Origin: JANQOH01 sp965242575
Lineage (GTDB): Bacteria > Pseudomonadota > Alphaproteobacteria > UBA7887
Direction of reading: 5' to 3'
Assembly (NCBI GenBank): GCA_965242575.1
Contig: OZ251461.1
Span: 1,426,001-1,490,000, forward strand
Length of the DNA stretch: 64,000 bases
Shown here: positions 54,856 through 63,854 of the stretch, piece after piece
How the letters are laid out: each line of letters begins with the position of its first letter
Numbering within the stretch: the first letter of the stretch is position 1
Position numbers and translations under genes: made by a program
The notes under the pieces: model-generated
Databases searched by the model: none
Told to the model about the DNA's origin: nothing
What the model saw: only the letters and a program-made list of their open reading frames with translations

Positions 54856-55920
54856 ATGGCGCGCAATTCCCGCCGCAACCGGACCTATCGCGGCGCCGGG
54901 GTCGACATCGACGCCGGGGCGGCGTTCGTCCGGCGCATCGCGCCGCTCGCGGCGGCCACCGCGCGGCCCGGGTCCGGCGCCGCGCTCGGCGGGTTCGGCG
55001 GCGTCTTCGACCTCGCCGCCGCCGGGCGCTGGCGCGACCCCCTTCTGGTCGCGGCGACCGACGGCGTGGGCACCAAACTCCTGGCCGCCGCCGCCTGCGG
55101 GCGCCACGAGGGAATCGGCGTCGACCTGGTCGCCATGTGCGCGAACGACCTCGTCGTCCACGGCGCGGAGCCGCTGTTCTTCCTCGACTACCTGGCGACC
55201 GGCGCGCTCTCCGGCGCCAACGCGGAGGCGGTGGTCGCGGGAGTCGCCGAGGGCTGCCGCCTCGCCGGCTGCGCGCTCATCGGCGGCGAAACGGCGGAGA
55301 TGCCGGGCCTCTACCGCGCCGGCCATTACGACCTCGCCGGGTTTGCCGTGGGGGCGGTGGAGCGCGATGGCCTGCTGCCGCGCCCCGGCGTCCGCCCGGG
55401 CGACGCGCTGATCGGCCTCGCCTCCTCCGGGGTTCACGCCAACGGCTTCTCGCTGGTCCGGCGGATCGTGGACGATCTCGGGCTGACGTGGGATTCGCCG
55501 GCGCCCTTCGCGCCGGGCCGGACGCTCGGCGAGGCGCTGCTGGAGCCGACGCGGATCTACGTCGAGCCGGTCCTCGCCGCCCTGCCGGCGGGGATCTCCG
55601 CGCTGGCCCACATTACCGGCGGCGGCCTGGCGGAGAACCTGCCGCGCGCCCTGCCGCCGCGGCTGGGGGCGCGAATCGACATCGCCTCCTGGCCCCTGCC
55701 GCCGGTCTTCGCCTGGATCGCCGGCGCCGGCGGCGTCGCCCGCGCCGAGATGGCGCGGACCTTCAATTGCGGCGTCGGCATGGCGGCCGTGACCCGTCCG
55801 GAGGCGGCGGACGCCGTGCTGTCCGCGTTCGCCGCGGCGGGCGAGACCGCGTTCCGCATCGGCGAAGTGACCGATTCCCCCGGGGTCGAGCTGCGCGGCG
55901 CGCCGGCGGACCTTCCGTGA
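54856..55920 (+). CDS. purM: Phosphoribosylformylglycinamidine cyclo-ligase
   Basis: A 354-residue AIR synthetase. Visible motifs are GVDIDAGAAFVRRI, DGVGTKLLAAAACGRH, DLVAMCANDLVVHGAEPLFF, IGGETAEMPGLY and GLASSGVHANGFSLVR. It catalyses the fifth step of purine synthesis. GTGA overlap with purN. Confidence 0.97.
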   Translation: MARNSRRNRTYRGAGVDIDAGAAFVRRIAPLAAATARPGSGAALGGFGGVFDLAAAGRWRDPLLVAATDGVGTKLLAAAACGRHEGIGVDLVAMCANDLVVHGAEPLFFLDYLATGALSGANAEAVVAGVAEGCRLAGCALIGGETAEMPGLYRAGHYDLAGFAVGAVERDGLLPRPGVRPGDALIGLASSGVHANGFSLVRRIVDDLGLTWDSPAPFAPGRTLGEALLEPTRIYVEPVLAALPAGISALAHITGGGLAENLPRALPPRLGARIDIASWPLPPVFAWIAGAGGVARAEMARTFNCGVGMAAVTRPEAADAVLSAFAAAGETAFRIGEVTDSPGVELRGAPADLP

Positions 55921-56537
55921 GGCGCCTCGCCATCCTGGTTTCGGGCCGCGGCTCGAACATGCGCGCGCTGGCGGAGGCGTGCGCGGCGCCGGGGTTTCCC
56001 GCCGAGCCGGCGGTCGTCATCGCCGACCGGCCGGACGCCGCCGGGCTGGCGTCCGCGCGCGGCCTCGGCCTGGAGACCGCAATCGTCGATCGCCGCGAAC
56101 ATTCCACGCGCGAGTCCTTCGACGCCGCGCTCGACGCCGGGATCGCCGCGCGCGGCGCCGACCTCGTCTGCCTCGCCGGCTTCATGCGGCTGCTGGGGCC
56201 GGATTTCGTCGCCCGCTGGCGCAACCGGCTGGTCAACGTCCACCCTTCGCTCCTGCCCGCCTTCAAGGGGCTGGACACGCATGCGCGGGCGCTGGCGGCG
56301 GGGGTCCGCATCGCCGGCTGCACCGTGCATTTCGTCCGCCCGGCGCTGGATGCGGGGCCGATCATCGTCCAGGCGGCGGTTCCGGTGCGCCCCGGCGACG
56401 CCGCCGCCGGCCTCGCCCGGCGCGTGCTGGCGGAGGAGCACCGGATCTATCCGCTGGCGGTCCGCTGGATCGCCGAGGGCCGCGTCCGCGTCGCGGGCGA
56501 GGCCGTCGTCGTCGACGGAGGAGCCGAAAGGCCGTGA
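55917..56537 (+). CDS. purN: Phosphoribosylglycinamide formyltransferase
   Basis: A 206-residue enzyme from GTG 55917. Motifs: LAILVSGRGSNMRALAEAC, NVHPSLLPAFKGLDTHARAL, GCTVHFVRPALDAGPII, which include the catalytic Asn, His and Asp. It transfers formyl from 10-formyl-THF to GAR. Coupled to purM and to the next gene by short overlaps. Confidence 0.96.
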   Translation: MRRLAILVSGRGSNMRALAEACAAPGFPAEPAVVIADRPDAAGLASARGLGLETAIVDRREHSTRESFDAALDAGIAARGADLVCLAGFMRLLGPDFVARWRNRLVNVHPSLLPAFKGLDTHARALAAGVRIAGCTVHFVRPALDAGPIIVQAAVPVRPGDAAAGLARRVLAEEHRIYPLAVRWIAEGRVRVAGEAVVVDGGAERP

Positions 56538-57847
56538 CCGCGTCCCGGTCGAAGGGCTTCGCGCGCGTGGCGGGATGGAACCTCCTGCTTCTTCTCGCCG
56601 GCCTGGCGGCGATTTTCGCCGCCGGCGAGGCTTTCCTACGTTTCGGCGAGAAGCCGCCTCCCGAAACCCGGGCGAAGTGGGTCGTTCATCCGAGGGCGGG
56701 ACTGACCTTGAGGCCGAATTCGGAATACTGGATCGCCACTCCGGATTGGCGGGCGCATGCCCGCGTCAACAGTTTCGGTTTCCTCGCTCCGGAGCCCATC
56801 GACCGCCGGCGCGCGGCGGAGAGTTGCCACGTCGCCGTGATCGGCGATTCCTTCGTCCAGGGTTCTCGCGTCTCCGGGGCCGAGAAACTCCATATGCAGC
56901 TGGAGGAGCTGGCCGCCGTAGCGGCGCCCGAACTCGACGTCACTGCCTCCGGCTGGGGCATCGCCAGAACCGGGCAGGTCGCCCAGCTCGGTTACTACGA
57001 CGAATTCGCCCGGCATATGCGCCCGAAACTGGTCGTGTTGGTCTTCAACGACAACGACTGGTTGGACAACGTCCCGATCTTGCTGGCGCTCGTGACCGGA
57101 GAGGACCCGGACCGGATGTCGAGCGTCACCGCCGAGCGGGGCGAGGACGGAGCGATGACCCTGCGCCCGCCGGAGCGCGAACCATGGTTGCACCGCTTGC
57201 CGCGCCCGTCCCTCCCCCCTGCGCGCTTTTCGACGCGCGCGGCGGCGCGCCTGCTCTCCGCTTCGTTCGCCGCAAGATGGCTGGACGTCGCGTTCGCCGA
57301 ATTCCTGCGCGGTTGGAAAGGCGCGCCGTATCGTCCGGCGTGGCTGGGCAGCTGGCGCAAGCGTCGCGCCGCCGGGCGCGACTGGGTGGAGCTTCTGGCC
57401 AAACGGCCCCTCTACGCGTCCGTGCTCGCGGCCTCGCCCTCGCCGCCCTCCAACAGTTTCGATCTCATGAGCGAGGCGTCGCCGGCCCTGCGGGAGTACG
57501 CGCTGGAGTTCACCGCCTTCGGGCTGGACCAATTCAAGTCGCGCGCGGACCGCGACGAAGCCGCGCTGGTCGTCCTGGCGACCCACCGGGTCCGGATGCG
57601 GGACAACGAGGGCGCGCCTGTCTTCGCCACCCTGGGCGCAATGGCCGAAGAACGCGGCGTCCCGGTGATCGACCAGCACGAATACGTTCTCCGCCAGGGG
57701 GTGGATATCCGCGACGTGTACTGGGACCGCGACCTCCACTGGAACGCCGACGGCCACCGCCTCGCCGCCGAGGCGGTTCTCGAATGGCTCGGGGAAAACC
57801 GGTGGGTATGCGACGGCGTCCCCGCGCCGGAGGCCACGCGGCCGTGA
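56534..57847 (+). CDS. Membrane-anchored SGNH/GDSL-like hydrolase
   Basis: A 437-residue protein from GTG 56534. One N-terminal membrane helix (LLLLAGLAAIFAAGEAFL), block I VIGDSFVQGSRV with the catalytic Ser, FNDND in the middle, and block V RDLHWNADGHRLAAEA with Asp and His. Such proteins act on acyl or acetyl groups of polysaccharides outside the cytoplasm. It is inserted between purN and a CoA-transferase and joined to both by overlaps. Substrate unknown. Confidence 0.82.
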   Translation: MTASRSKGFARVAGWNLLLLLAGLAAIFAAGEAFLRFGEKPPPETRAKWVVHPRAGLTLRPNSEYWIATPDWRAHARVNSFGFLAPEPIDRRRAAESCHVAVIGDSFVQGSRVSGAEKLHMQLEELAAVAAPELDVTASGWGIARTGQVAQLGYYDEFARHMRPKLVVLVFNDNDWLDNVPILLALVTGEDPDRMSSVTAERGEDGAMTLRPPEREPWLHRLPRPSLPPARFSTRAAARLLSASFAARWLDVAFAEFLRGWKGAPYRPAWLGSWRKRRAAGRDWVELLAKRPLYASVLAASPSPPSNSFDLMSEASPALREYALEFTAFGLDQFKSRADRDEAALVVLATHRVRMRDNEGAPVFATLGAMAEERGVPVIDQHEYVLRQGVDIRDVYWDRDLHWNADGHRLAAEAVLEWLGENRWVCDGVPAPEATRP

Positions 57848-59043
57848 CCGCGCCGAGCTACGACCGCCCCTTCGCGGGGATTCGCGTCGTCGACATGAGC
57901 CAGGGCGTGGCGGGGCCGGGCTGCGGCTGCCTGCTGGCCGCGCACGGCGCCGAGGTGGTCAAGGTCGAGCCGCCGGCGGGCGACTGGCTGCGCGGCCTCG
58001 GCCCCCGGCATGGCGATCATTCGGCGATGTCGCTGGCGGTGAACCGCGGCAAGCGCGGCGTGGCGCTGGACCTCAAGCATCCGCGCGGGCGCGCGGCGGC
58101 GCTGCGCCTGCTCGACCGCGCCGACGTCGCGATCCAGAGCGCCCGGCCCGGCGGCATGGCGCGCCTGGGCCTCGACTACGACAGCGTGCGCGCGAGGAAC
58201 CCGCGCCTGCTCTACGTCTCGGTTTCCAGCTACGGCTCGCGCGGGCCTTACGCCGACCGCGCCGGAACCGACACGGTGCTCCAGGCGTGGTCGGGCCTGA
58301 TGGCGGTGAACCGCGACGCGGAAGGGCGCCCGCACCGGGTGGGTTTCGTCCTCGTCGATTGCGCGACGGCGATGTACGCGTTCCAGGCGGTGGCGGCGGC
58401 GTTGTTCGCGCGGCGCGGCGGCGCGGGCCGGCATATCGAGGTCGACCTGATGCAGGGCGCGGCGGCGCTGCTCGCGCCGAAACTGGCGGAGGCGCATTTG
58501 CAGGACGGCGCGATGCGCTCGCCCAACGCGCCGGCCGGCGCCTACCGCGCGCGCGACGGGTGAATCGCGGTGACGCTGGTGCGCGAGTCGCATTTCGCCG
58601 ACCTGTGCCGCGTCCTCGGCCGCCCCGAACTCGCCACCGACCCGCGTTTCGACACCGGCGAAAAGCGGGCGGAGCGGGAGGCCGAGTTGCGGGAGATCGT
58701 CGCCGCCGTCCTGGCCCGCCGGACGCGCGCCGCATGGCTGGAGGCGTTCGGCGCGGCGGGAGTGTTGTGCAACCCGGTCAACGGTCCGGCCGACTGGCTC
58801 GCCGACCCGCACGTCCTCGCCGTCGACGCGGCGCCGTTGCTGGAGCAGGCGGGAGTGGGGCCGGTCCCGGTCCCGCGCGTTCCGGGCCTGCCGGACTCCG
58901 CGCACGCCAACCTCGCCGCCGGCGCGCCCGGCATCGGCGAACACGGCGCCGCGGTGCTGGCGGACATCGGCTACAGTGCGGAGGACATCGCGGCCATGCG
59001 CGATTGCGGCGCGCTGGCCGGGCCGCCGGACGGGGCGGAATAG
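57844..59043 (+). pseudogene. Class III (CaiB/BaiF) CoA-transferase with in-frame TGA
   Basis: From GTG 57844 the first 239 codons encode a CaiB/BaiF start (DMSQGVAGPGCGCLLAAHGA, VVKVEPPAGDWLR, LLYVSVSSYGSRGPY, EVDLMQGAAALLA). TGA at 58561-58563 stands where the family has Trp (RARDG-stop-IAVTLVRES; usual DGWLAVT). The same frame continues without further change to 59043 with the C-terminal half (LATDPRFDTGEKRAEREAEL, GAAGVLCNPVN, PALG-type end). The total would be 399 residues, normal for the family. A single TGG to TGA change explains it. TGA serves as an ordinary stop throughout the window, so recoding is unlikely. Confidence 0.85.
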
Positions 59044-59218
59044 CGAGGCGGCGGACGGAGGAGGCGATGGACCTGGATCGGCCGGTGGCGCGCTGGATTG
59101 CCGGCGGCTGCGTCCGCGTCGCGGGCGAGGTCGGCGGTGGCGGCGCCCGACCCCGCACCGGAGGCGCCGACGCCGTGAGCGCGCCGAACGCACCGCGCCG
59201 CAGCGGGGAGCCGGAACG
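59044..59218 (+). other. Interval after the CoA-transferase
   Basis: A short open frame begins at ATG 59067 (MDLDRPVARWIAGGCVRVAG) but has no recognisable domain and runs into the repeat array. The RWIAGGCVRVAGE piece resembles the purN end (RWIAEGRVRVAGE). Probably not a gene. Confidence 0.3.
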
Positions 59219-59540
59219 GCCCCAATCAAAACCCGGTCAAATCCTGTGCGCCAATCTATTCGATTGTAATACAACCATTTTTCTCGTGCATCCGCGGCAA
59301 GGCAGCCGGAATGCGGCGCACCGATCAAAACTTGGTCGAACCCGCCGGCTGCGACCCGCCCAAGGCGGCGCGGGATCGAGGAACGTCGTGCGTCGCCCGC
59401 TCCGCCCAGGCGGTCCCAATCAAAACCCGGTCAAATCCTGTGCATCAACCTATCTGATTGTAATACAACCGTTTTCCCCGCGCATCCGCGGCCGGATGGC
59501 CGGAATGCGACGCACCGATCAAAACCCGGTCGAATGCGGG
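59219..59540. repeat. Tandem repeat array of about 194 bp with conserved boxes
   Basis: Two units start at 59221 and 59415. The box ATCAAAACCCGGTCAAAT or a close variant occurs four times, at 59225, 59324, 59419 and 59518, spaced 99, 95 and 99 bases. Each unit also has the palindrome TTGTAATACAA (59264-59274, 59458-59468). The array lies just before a decayed gene and a MITE and has no coding potential that holds in both units. Confidence 0.75.
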
Positions 59541-59550
59541 TCCCGCCGCT

Positions 59551-59726
59551 TCACGCCCAGGACGGTATGTATCCCGCCCTGGGGCGATCCGGATCCGCGA
59601 CACGGATCAGCCCTCTCTCGAGCGCCCGGCGGATGACGCCGGAGATTTGGGCCGCGTTGCGGGCGTCCACCCCGAACCGCTCGCGCAAACTGGCGTTTTT
59701 CATCCATCGTCTCTCGACGTGGCTCA
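59551..59726 (-). pseudogene. C-terminal remnant of an AlbA_2-type ATP-binding/regulatory protein
   Basis: The minus-strand frame from the MITE edge to the stop at 59551 reads HVERRWMKNASLRERFGVDA, then NAAQISGVIRRALERGLIRV and AGYIPSWA-stop. This matches the end of proteins with an AlbA_2 (schlafen-like) domain, which finish with LRERFGI...SRIIRDAI..GLI...YVPxWA. All upstream parts are missing, cut off at the MITE. Confidence 0.6.
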
Positions 59727-59912
59727 GAGGCCGTTTCAGAATGAATCGATTACTTTCAGTGTATTGTCCCCGCATCCTGTCTGCACGGTATCCGCGTCGG
59801 CAAACGGATCGTAACTCCCAAGATTGCGGGAGTCCATTGGCATGTGTGTGAAGCATGCAGCCATACCGATCAGAAATCGAATAATTTCAATAGTATATTC
59901 TAAAACGGCCTC
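59727..59912. mobile_element. 186-bp MITE with IS5-type termini, copy 2
   Basis: Identical to 29187-29372 except for one base near position 59873 (G for A). The ends are GAGGCCGTTTCAGAATG and inverted GAGGCCGTTTTAGAATA. The flanks are TCA and CCA, not a perfect duplication, and different broken genes lie on the two sides, so a rearrangement at this copy is likely. Confidence 0.9.
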
Positions 59913-60077
59913 CCAGGTTTTTGCCCGGCCGCCGCAGGGAACCACCCGCCAGTCACCTCGCCCCGCCAGGACCTTCCACCGCAATTCGCCGAGAAATTCG
60001 TTCATTCCCCTCCCGAGGCGTTTCTTCTCCCGTCTCGTATTCCCTCCTCCCTCCATGTAGATCGTCACGCCGCTCAC
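59913..60077 (-). pseudogene. DUF4276-like protein, N-terminal fragment cut by the MITE
   Basis: Fifty-five codons from GTG 60077: VTIYMEGGGNTRREKKRLGR, then VLAGRGDWRVVPCGGRAKTW, which is the N-terminal TOPRIM-like pattern of DUF4276/RloB-related proteins (strand with E, GGG, and CGGR). It overlaps the end of the AAA ATPase gene. Normal members are about 200 residues, so most of the protein is missing. Confidence 0.65.
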
Positions 60078-61263
60078 GGGTTCCCCCGATCTCGCCGATC
60101 TGCCAGATGTCGCCAAGCGTGTAATCCTTGAGCCAGAGAGCGAGCCGCTCGGGGTCGAGCCGGTTGACCTTCGTTCCGTACCCGTGGTTCTCGCATACCA
60201 GCACCGACTCGACCTTGTCGTTCAGCTCCGACAGCAGCGCTTCGGAATGGGTCGTCACCACGAGCTGGGTCCGGCCGGACGCCTCGACCAGAAGTTCGGC
60301 GAGCGCCGACACGGCGTCGGGGTGCAACCCGAGCTCCGGCTCCTCGAGGCACAGGAGCGATGACGGCGTGGGCGCGAACAACGCGGCGAGCATGGCCATG
60401 AAACGCAGCGTTCCATCGGACACGCGGGCGGCCGAGACGGGGGCCGCGAGGCCGCGCTCGTGAAGGTAGAGCTGGACGGTAGCGCCGACGATGCGGGTGG
60501 ATACGCGTTCGTAGCGCGGAAGGAAACGCTTCACCGCCGTGTCGAAACGCCGGTCGCCGCGATGCTGGATCTCGTTCAGCACCAGCGCGAGGTTCCGGGC
60601 GTCCGGCAGGAGCTCGTCGGGCGGATCGTCAGCGCGTTGCGGCGCGCGAACGGGCGACTGCGCGCCGAACGTCCAGTCGCGGAAAGTTCTTATTCGGCTA
60701 AATTCGTCGCCAAGGAACCCGAGGGCGGGATAATTGTCCGGATCCCGCCGTTGCCGGAGAATCGACGGATCGAAATCCAGAGAACTCCTCGGGAGAGTGT
60801 GGTAACTGCTCGGAGCGTCCACCTTTCGATCCCACTCCGCGATGGTTGGATCCCCATTATTTATGGAATAATAGGTGTAAGGGGCGTGGCGTCCCGGTCT
60901 TGGAAAATTCTCCTTTATAAATTCGTCGACTATTTCTATTCTGTTGTTTGAAGACGTAAATGCGATACCATAGCGCAACGGTCGACCCATTACCGATACC
61001 GCAAGCGCCGTTTCAACGTCAATTATCGCCGTTTTCTCCGACTTCTCGCCTTTCCACTCCCATTCCGCCACGCCGCCGCCGGTGCGGATGGCGGCGGCGA
61101 AATTGGTCGGCGCGGCGCGGAGCAGTTCCAGCGCCTCGATCAGGTTGGTCTTGCCCGACCCGTTGGGGCCGATGAGTACGTTCAGCGGCTGGAGCTCGAT
61201 CGGCTCCATGTCGGGAGGGAACGACAACAGGCCGCGCAGGCCTAGACGCTGGATGAACGGCAT
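59953..61263 (-). CDS. AAA family ATPase (AAA_21/RecF-like), partner of DUF4276
   Basis: A 436-residue protein from ATG 61263. Walker A LIGPNGSGKTNLIEAL near residue 35, ABC-like signature region SDGTLRFMAMLAAL, Walker B LLCLEEPELGLHP and switch TTHSEALL. The family usually ends soon after LKDYTLGDIWQIGEIGG; here the frame continues a further 40 residues over the DUF4276 gene, suggesting loss of the original stop by an indel. Such ATPases pair with TOPRIM/RloB-type nucleases in phage-defence operons; here the partner is destroyed, so the system is probably dead. Confidence 0.82.
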   Translation of the reverse strand: MPFIQRLGLRGLLSFPPDMEPIELQPLNVLIGPNGSGKTNLIEALELLRAAPTNFAAAIRTGGGVAEWEWKGEKSEKTAIIDVETALAVSVMGRPLRYGIAFTSSNNRIEIVDEFIKENFPRPGRHAPYTYYSINNGDPTIAEWDRKVDAPSSYHTLPRSSLDFDPSILRQRRDPDNYPALGFLGDEFSRIRTFRDWTFGAQSPVRAPQRADDPPDELLPDARNLALVLNEIQHRGDRRFDTAVKRFLPRYERVSTRIVGATVQLYLHERGLAAPVSAARVSDGTLRFMAMLAALFAPTPSSLLCLEEPELGLHPDAVSALAELLVEASGRTQLVVTTHSEALLSELNDKVESVLVCENHGYGTKVNRLDPERLALWLKDYTLGDIWQIGEIGGTRERRDDLHGGRREYETGEETPREGNERISRRIAVEGPGGAR

Positions 61264-61641
61264 CTCGTTATCTCCGTCAGTTCACCGGAACCGGGCCGTC
61301 GGCGACGGCGTCGAGCGTTCAGCCGCCGCCGCGACGGCGCGCGCGGCGGCAGCGGGCCTAGAGAGTCAGTTGGCGTCGACGACAGCCTCCCTGTAGTCGT
61401 CCCGCCTCGCGCCGGCGGCGGTCGAGTCCAGCGCCGCCGGATACTCCCGCATCGCCGTCCGGCCGGAACGGGGGCCCGCGCTCCCGGGCAGAACCCGGCG
61501 GCGGCGCGGGGGGCGCCGGGCGGGGCAAAACCGAAACGATCTCTCCACGGCGTCATAAGGCGAATCATAACGCGGCGGGGGCGCCGCGTCAAGGCGGGCC
61601 GGGTGTGCTATCCACGCCGCGCGCGCAACCGCGGAGGCGAC
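61264..61641. other. Intergenic 378 bp between the ATPase and purH
   Basis: The only coding-like sequence is a 28-codon minus-strand frame (61366-61452; MREYPAALDS start) without a known family. GC-rich low-complexity sequence follows. A purH promoter is expected near its right end, but none is clear. Confidence 0.4.
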
Positions 61642-63261
61642 ATGACGACCGACGGCCCGGAAGATCCGCCGCCGCCCGCGCGGGTGTCGCGGGCGCTGCT
61701 CTCCGTCTCCGACAAGACCGGGATCGCCGTGTTCGCCGGCGTCCTGGCGCGGCTCGGCGTCGAAATCCTCTCCACCGGCGGGACGGCGCGGCTGCTGGAG
61801 GGCGCCGGGATCCCCGTCGTCCGGGTGGAGGCGCGCGCCGGGTTCCCGGAGCTCCTGGACGGGCGGGTGAAGACGCTGCATCCGGTCGTCCATGGCGGGC
61901 TGCTCGCGCGGCGCGGCGACGCGGCCCACCGGGCGCAGATGGCGGCGCACGGGATCGCGCCCATCGACTTGGTGGCGGTGAACCTCTACCCGTTCGCGCG
62001 TACGGTCACCGCGGGCGGGGGTTTCGCCGACGGGATCGAGAACATCGACATCGGCGGGCCGGCGCTGCTGCGCTCGGCGGCGAAGAACCACGAATTCGTC
62101 ACCGTGCTCTCGGACCCCGCCGACTACGCCGAGGCGGCGGCGGTGCTGGAGGAATCGGGCGGCATGGTCGACGGCGCGCTGCGCCGCCGGCTGGCGCAGG
62201 CCGCGTTCGCGCGGACGGCCGCCTACGACGCGGCGATCGCGGCGTGGCTGGCGGCGCGGACGGGCCTCGCGGCGCCGCCGCGAATCGCCATCGCCGGCGC
62301 GGCGGGCCGGGCGCTGCGCTACGGCGAGAACCCGCACCAGCGCGCCGCGTTCTACCTGGCCGGCGGCGGCGGAGAATCCCGCCCGCGCCCCGGCGCCGCG
62401 ACCGCCGAACAGGTCCAGGGCAAGGCGCTGAGCTACAACAACCTCGCCGACGCCGACGCGGCGTTCGAACTGGTGTGCGAATTCGGCGCGCCGGCCGCGG
62501 CCGTCGTCAAGCACGCCAATCCGTGCGGGGCGGCGTGCGCGGCGGGGCCGGAGGCGGCGTTCCGCGCCGCGCGCGCCTGCGACCCGCTGAGCGCGTTCGG
62601 CGGCGTCGCGGCGTTCAACCGCGCCGTCGACGGCGCGGCGGCCGAGGCGGTGTGCGAGGGGTTCGTCGAGGTCGTCATCGCCCCGGACGCCGATGCGGCG
62701 GCGCGCGCCGCGTTCGCCCGCAAGGCGAACCTGCGGCTGCTGCTCGCCGGCGGCCTCGCCGACCCGGCGGCGCGCGAGACACGGGCGCGGACGATCTCCG
62801 GCGGCCTGCTGGTCCAGGAGCGCGACGCGGCGCGAATCGGCCCGGACGATCTGCGCGTCGTCACCCGGCGCCGGCCGACGGCGGCGGAGACCGCCGACCT
62901 GGTCTTCGCCTTCCGCGTCTGCAAGCACACGCGGTCGAACGCCATCGTCTTCGCCCGAAGCGGCCGGACCGCGGGGATCGGCGCCGGCCAGCCGAGCCGC
63001 GTCGACGCGGCGCATGCCGCCATCGCCAAGGCCCGCGGCGCGGCGGCGGCGGCGGGCGAGAGCGAATCGCGGCTCGCCGGGAGCGTCGCCGCCTCCGACG
63101 CGTTCATTCCCTTCGCCGACGGGCTGGCGGCGGTCGCCGACGCCGGGGCGACGGCGGTGGTCCAGCCCGGCGGGTCGGTGCGCGATGCGGAGGTCGTCGC
63201 GCTCGCCGATGCGCGCGGCCTCGCCATGGTCTTCACCGGAGTCCGTCACTTCCGCCATTGA
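61642..63261 (+). CDS. purH: Bifunctional AICAR formyltransferase/IMP cyclohydrolase
   Basis: A 539-residue enzyme from ATG 61642 (after GGAGGCGAC). IMP cyclohydrolase domain: LLSVSDKTGIAVFAGVL, LSTGGTARLL, GRVKTLHPVVHGGLL. AICAR formyltransferase domain: LRYGENPHQRAAFYL, SYNNLADADAAFEL, VKHANPCGAAC and FRVCKHTRSNAIVFA. It performs the last two steps of purine synthesis. Confidence 0.97.
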   Translation: MTTDGPEDPPPPARVSRALLSVSDKTGIAVFAGVLARLGVEILSTGGTARLLEGAGIPVVRVEARAGFPELLDGRVKTLHPVVHGGLLARRGDAAHRAQMAAHGIAPIDLVAVNLYPFARTVTAGGGFADGIENIDIGGPALLRSAAKNHEFVTVLSDPADYAEAAAVLEESGGMVDGALRRRLAQAAFARTAAYDAAIAAWLAARTGLAAPPRIAIAGAAGRALRYGENPHQRAAFYLAGGGGESRPRPGAATAEQVQGKALSYNNLADADAAFELVCEFGAPAAAVVKHANPCGAACAAGPEAAFRAARACDPLSAFGGVAAFNRAVDGAAAEAVCEGFVEVVIAPDADAAARAAFARKANLRLLLAGGLADPAARETRARTISGGLLVQERDAARIGPDDLRVVTRRRPTAAETADLVFAFRVCKHTRSNAIVFARSGRTAGIGAGQPSRVDAAHAAIAKARGAAAAAGESESRLAGSVAASDAFIPFADGLAAVADAGATAVVQPGGSVRDAEVVALADARGLAMVFTGVRHFRH

Positions 63262-63276
63262 GGCGGGCGGCGGCGG

Positions 63277-63522
63277 TCAGCGCAGGCGGACGAGCAGGCG
63301 CCAGACGCCGGGGGATTCGTCCTCCGGCGCCAGCGCCAGCACTTCGTGGCCCATCTCCCGGACCGAACGCGGGACGTTGTCGAGCGGCTCGCCTGCGTTC
63401 AGCCGGACCTCGAGGCGTTCGCCGGCGGCCATGGATTCAAGAGCGAGTTTGGTGCGCACGAAGGTCATCGGGCACACGAGGCGGGTGATGTCGAGGGCGC
63501 GGTCGGGCGGCGGCGCACCCAC
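63277..63522 (-). CDS. TusA/SirA-like sulfurtransferase-fold protein
   Basis: An 81-residue protein from GTG 63522, beginning five bases after the hspQ stop... on the same strand. LDITRLVCPMTFVRTKLALE carries the conserved CP motif (CPM in place of CPxP), followed by GERLEVRLNAGEPLDNVPRS. The fold is that of TusA, in which the Cys carries sulfur for tRNA thiolation or other uses. Role in this organism is inferred. Confidence 0.8.
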   Translation of the reverse strand: MGAPPPDRALDITRLVCPMTFVRTKLALESMAAGERLEVRLNAGEPLDNVPRSVREMGHEVLALAPEDESPGVWRLLVRLR

Positions 63523-63524
63523 CG

Positions 63525-63854
63525 TCAGTTCGCCTGGTCGGCCCGGAGCACGTAGCGCCCGTCGCGCAGGCCCTCGAACATCCGCCCAGTGTCGGGGTGG
63601 GCGACGGGGCCGGACACGGCGTCGGACACCAGGTTCTGCTCGGAGACGTAGGCGATGTAGGTGGTGTCCTCGTTCTCGGCGAGCAGGTGGTAGAAAGGCT
63701 GGTCGCGACGCGGCCGCATTTCCGCGGGGATCGACCGGTACCATTCCTCGGTGTTGGCGAACTCCGGGTCCACGTCGAACACCACGCCGCGGAACGGATG
63801 GACGCGGTGGCGGACGATGGACCCGAGCTGGAACTTGGCCTGTCGAACCTTCAT
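63525..63854 (-). CDS. hspQ: Heat shock protein HspQ
   Basis: A 109-residue protein: AKFQLGSIVRHRVHPFRGVV, then FDVDPEF, PRRDQPFYHLLAE and TYIAYVSEQNL, the HspQ/YccV hemimethylated-DNA-binding-like fold. In enterobacteria it is an adaptor for Lon and a specificity factor for DnaA turnover. Together with the TusA-like gene it forms a small unit. 63855-64000 shows no gene. Confidence 0.92.
   Translation of the reverse strand: MKVRQAKFQLGSIVRHRVHPFRGVVFDVDPEFANTEEWYRSIPAEMRPRRDQPFYHLLAENEDTTYIAYVSEQNLVSDAVSGPVAHPDTGRMFEGLRDGRYVLRADQAN

Noticed and set aside
58561..58563. Selenocysteine or TGA-to-Trp recoding in the CoA-transferase
   Set aside because: TGA is used as the stop of many genes here and the expected residue is Trp, not Cys or Sec, so a nonsense mutation or error is simpler.
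59219..59540. CRISPR array
   Set aside because: The boxes are 18 bp with 77-81 bp between them, and the spacers are themselves repeated in alternate units, unlike CRISPR spacers.
61366..61452. Small minus-strand gene of 28 codons before purH
   Set aside because: No ribosome site or family match, and it is short in GC-rich DNA where open frames are common.
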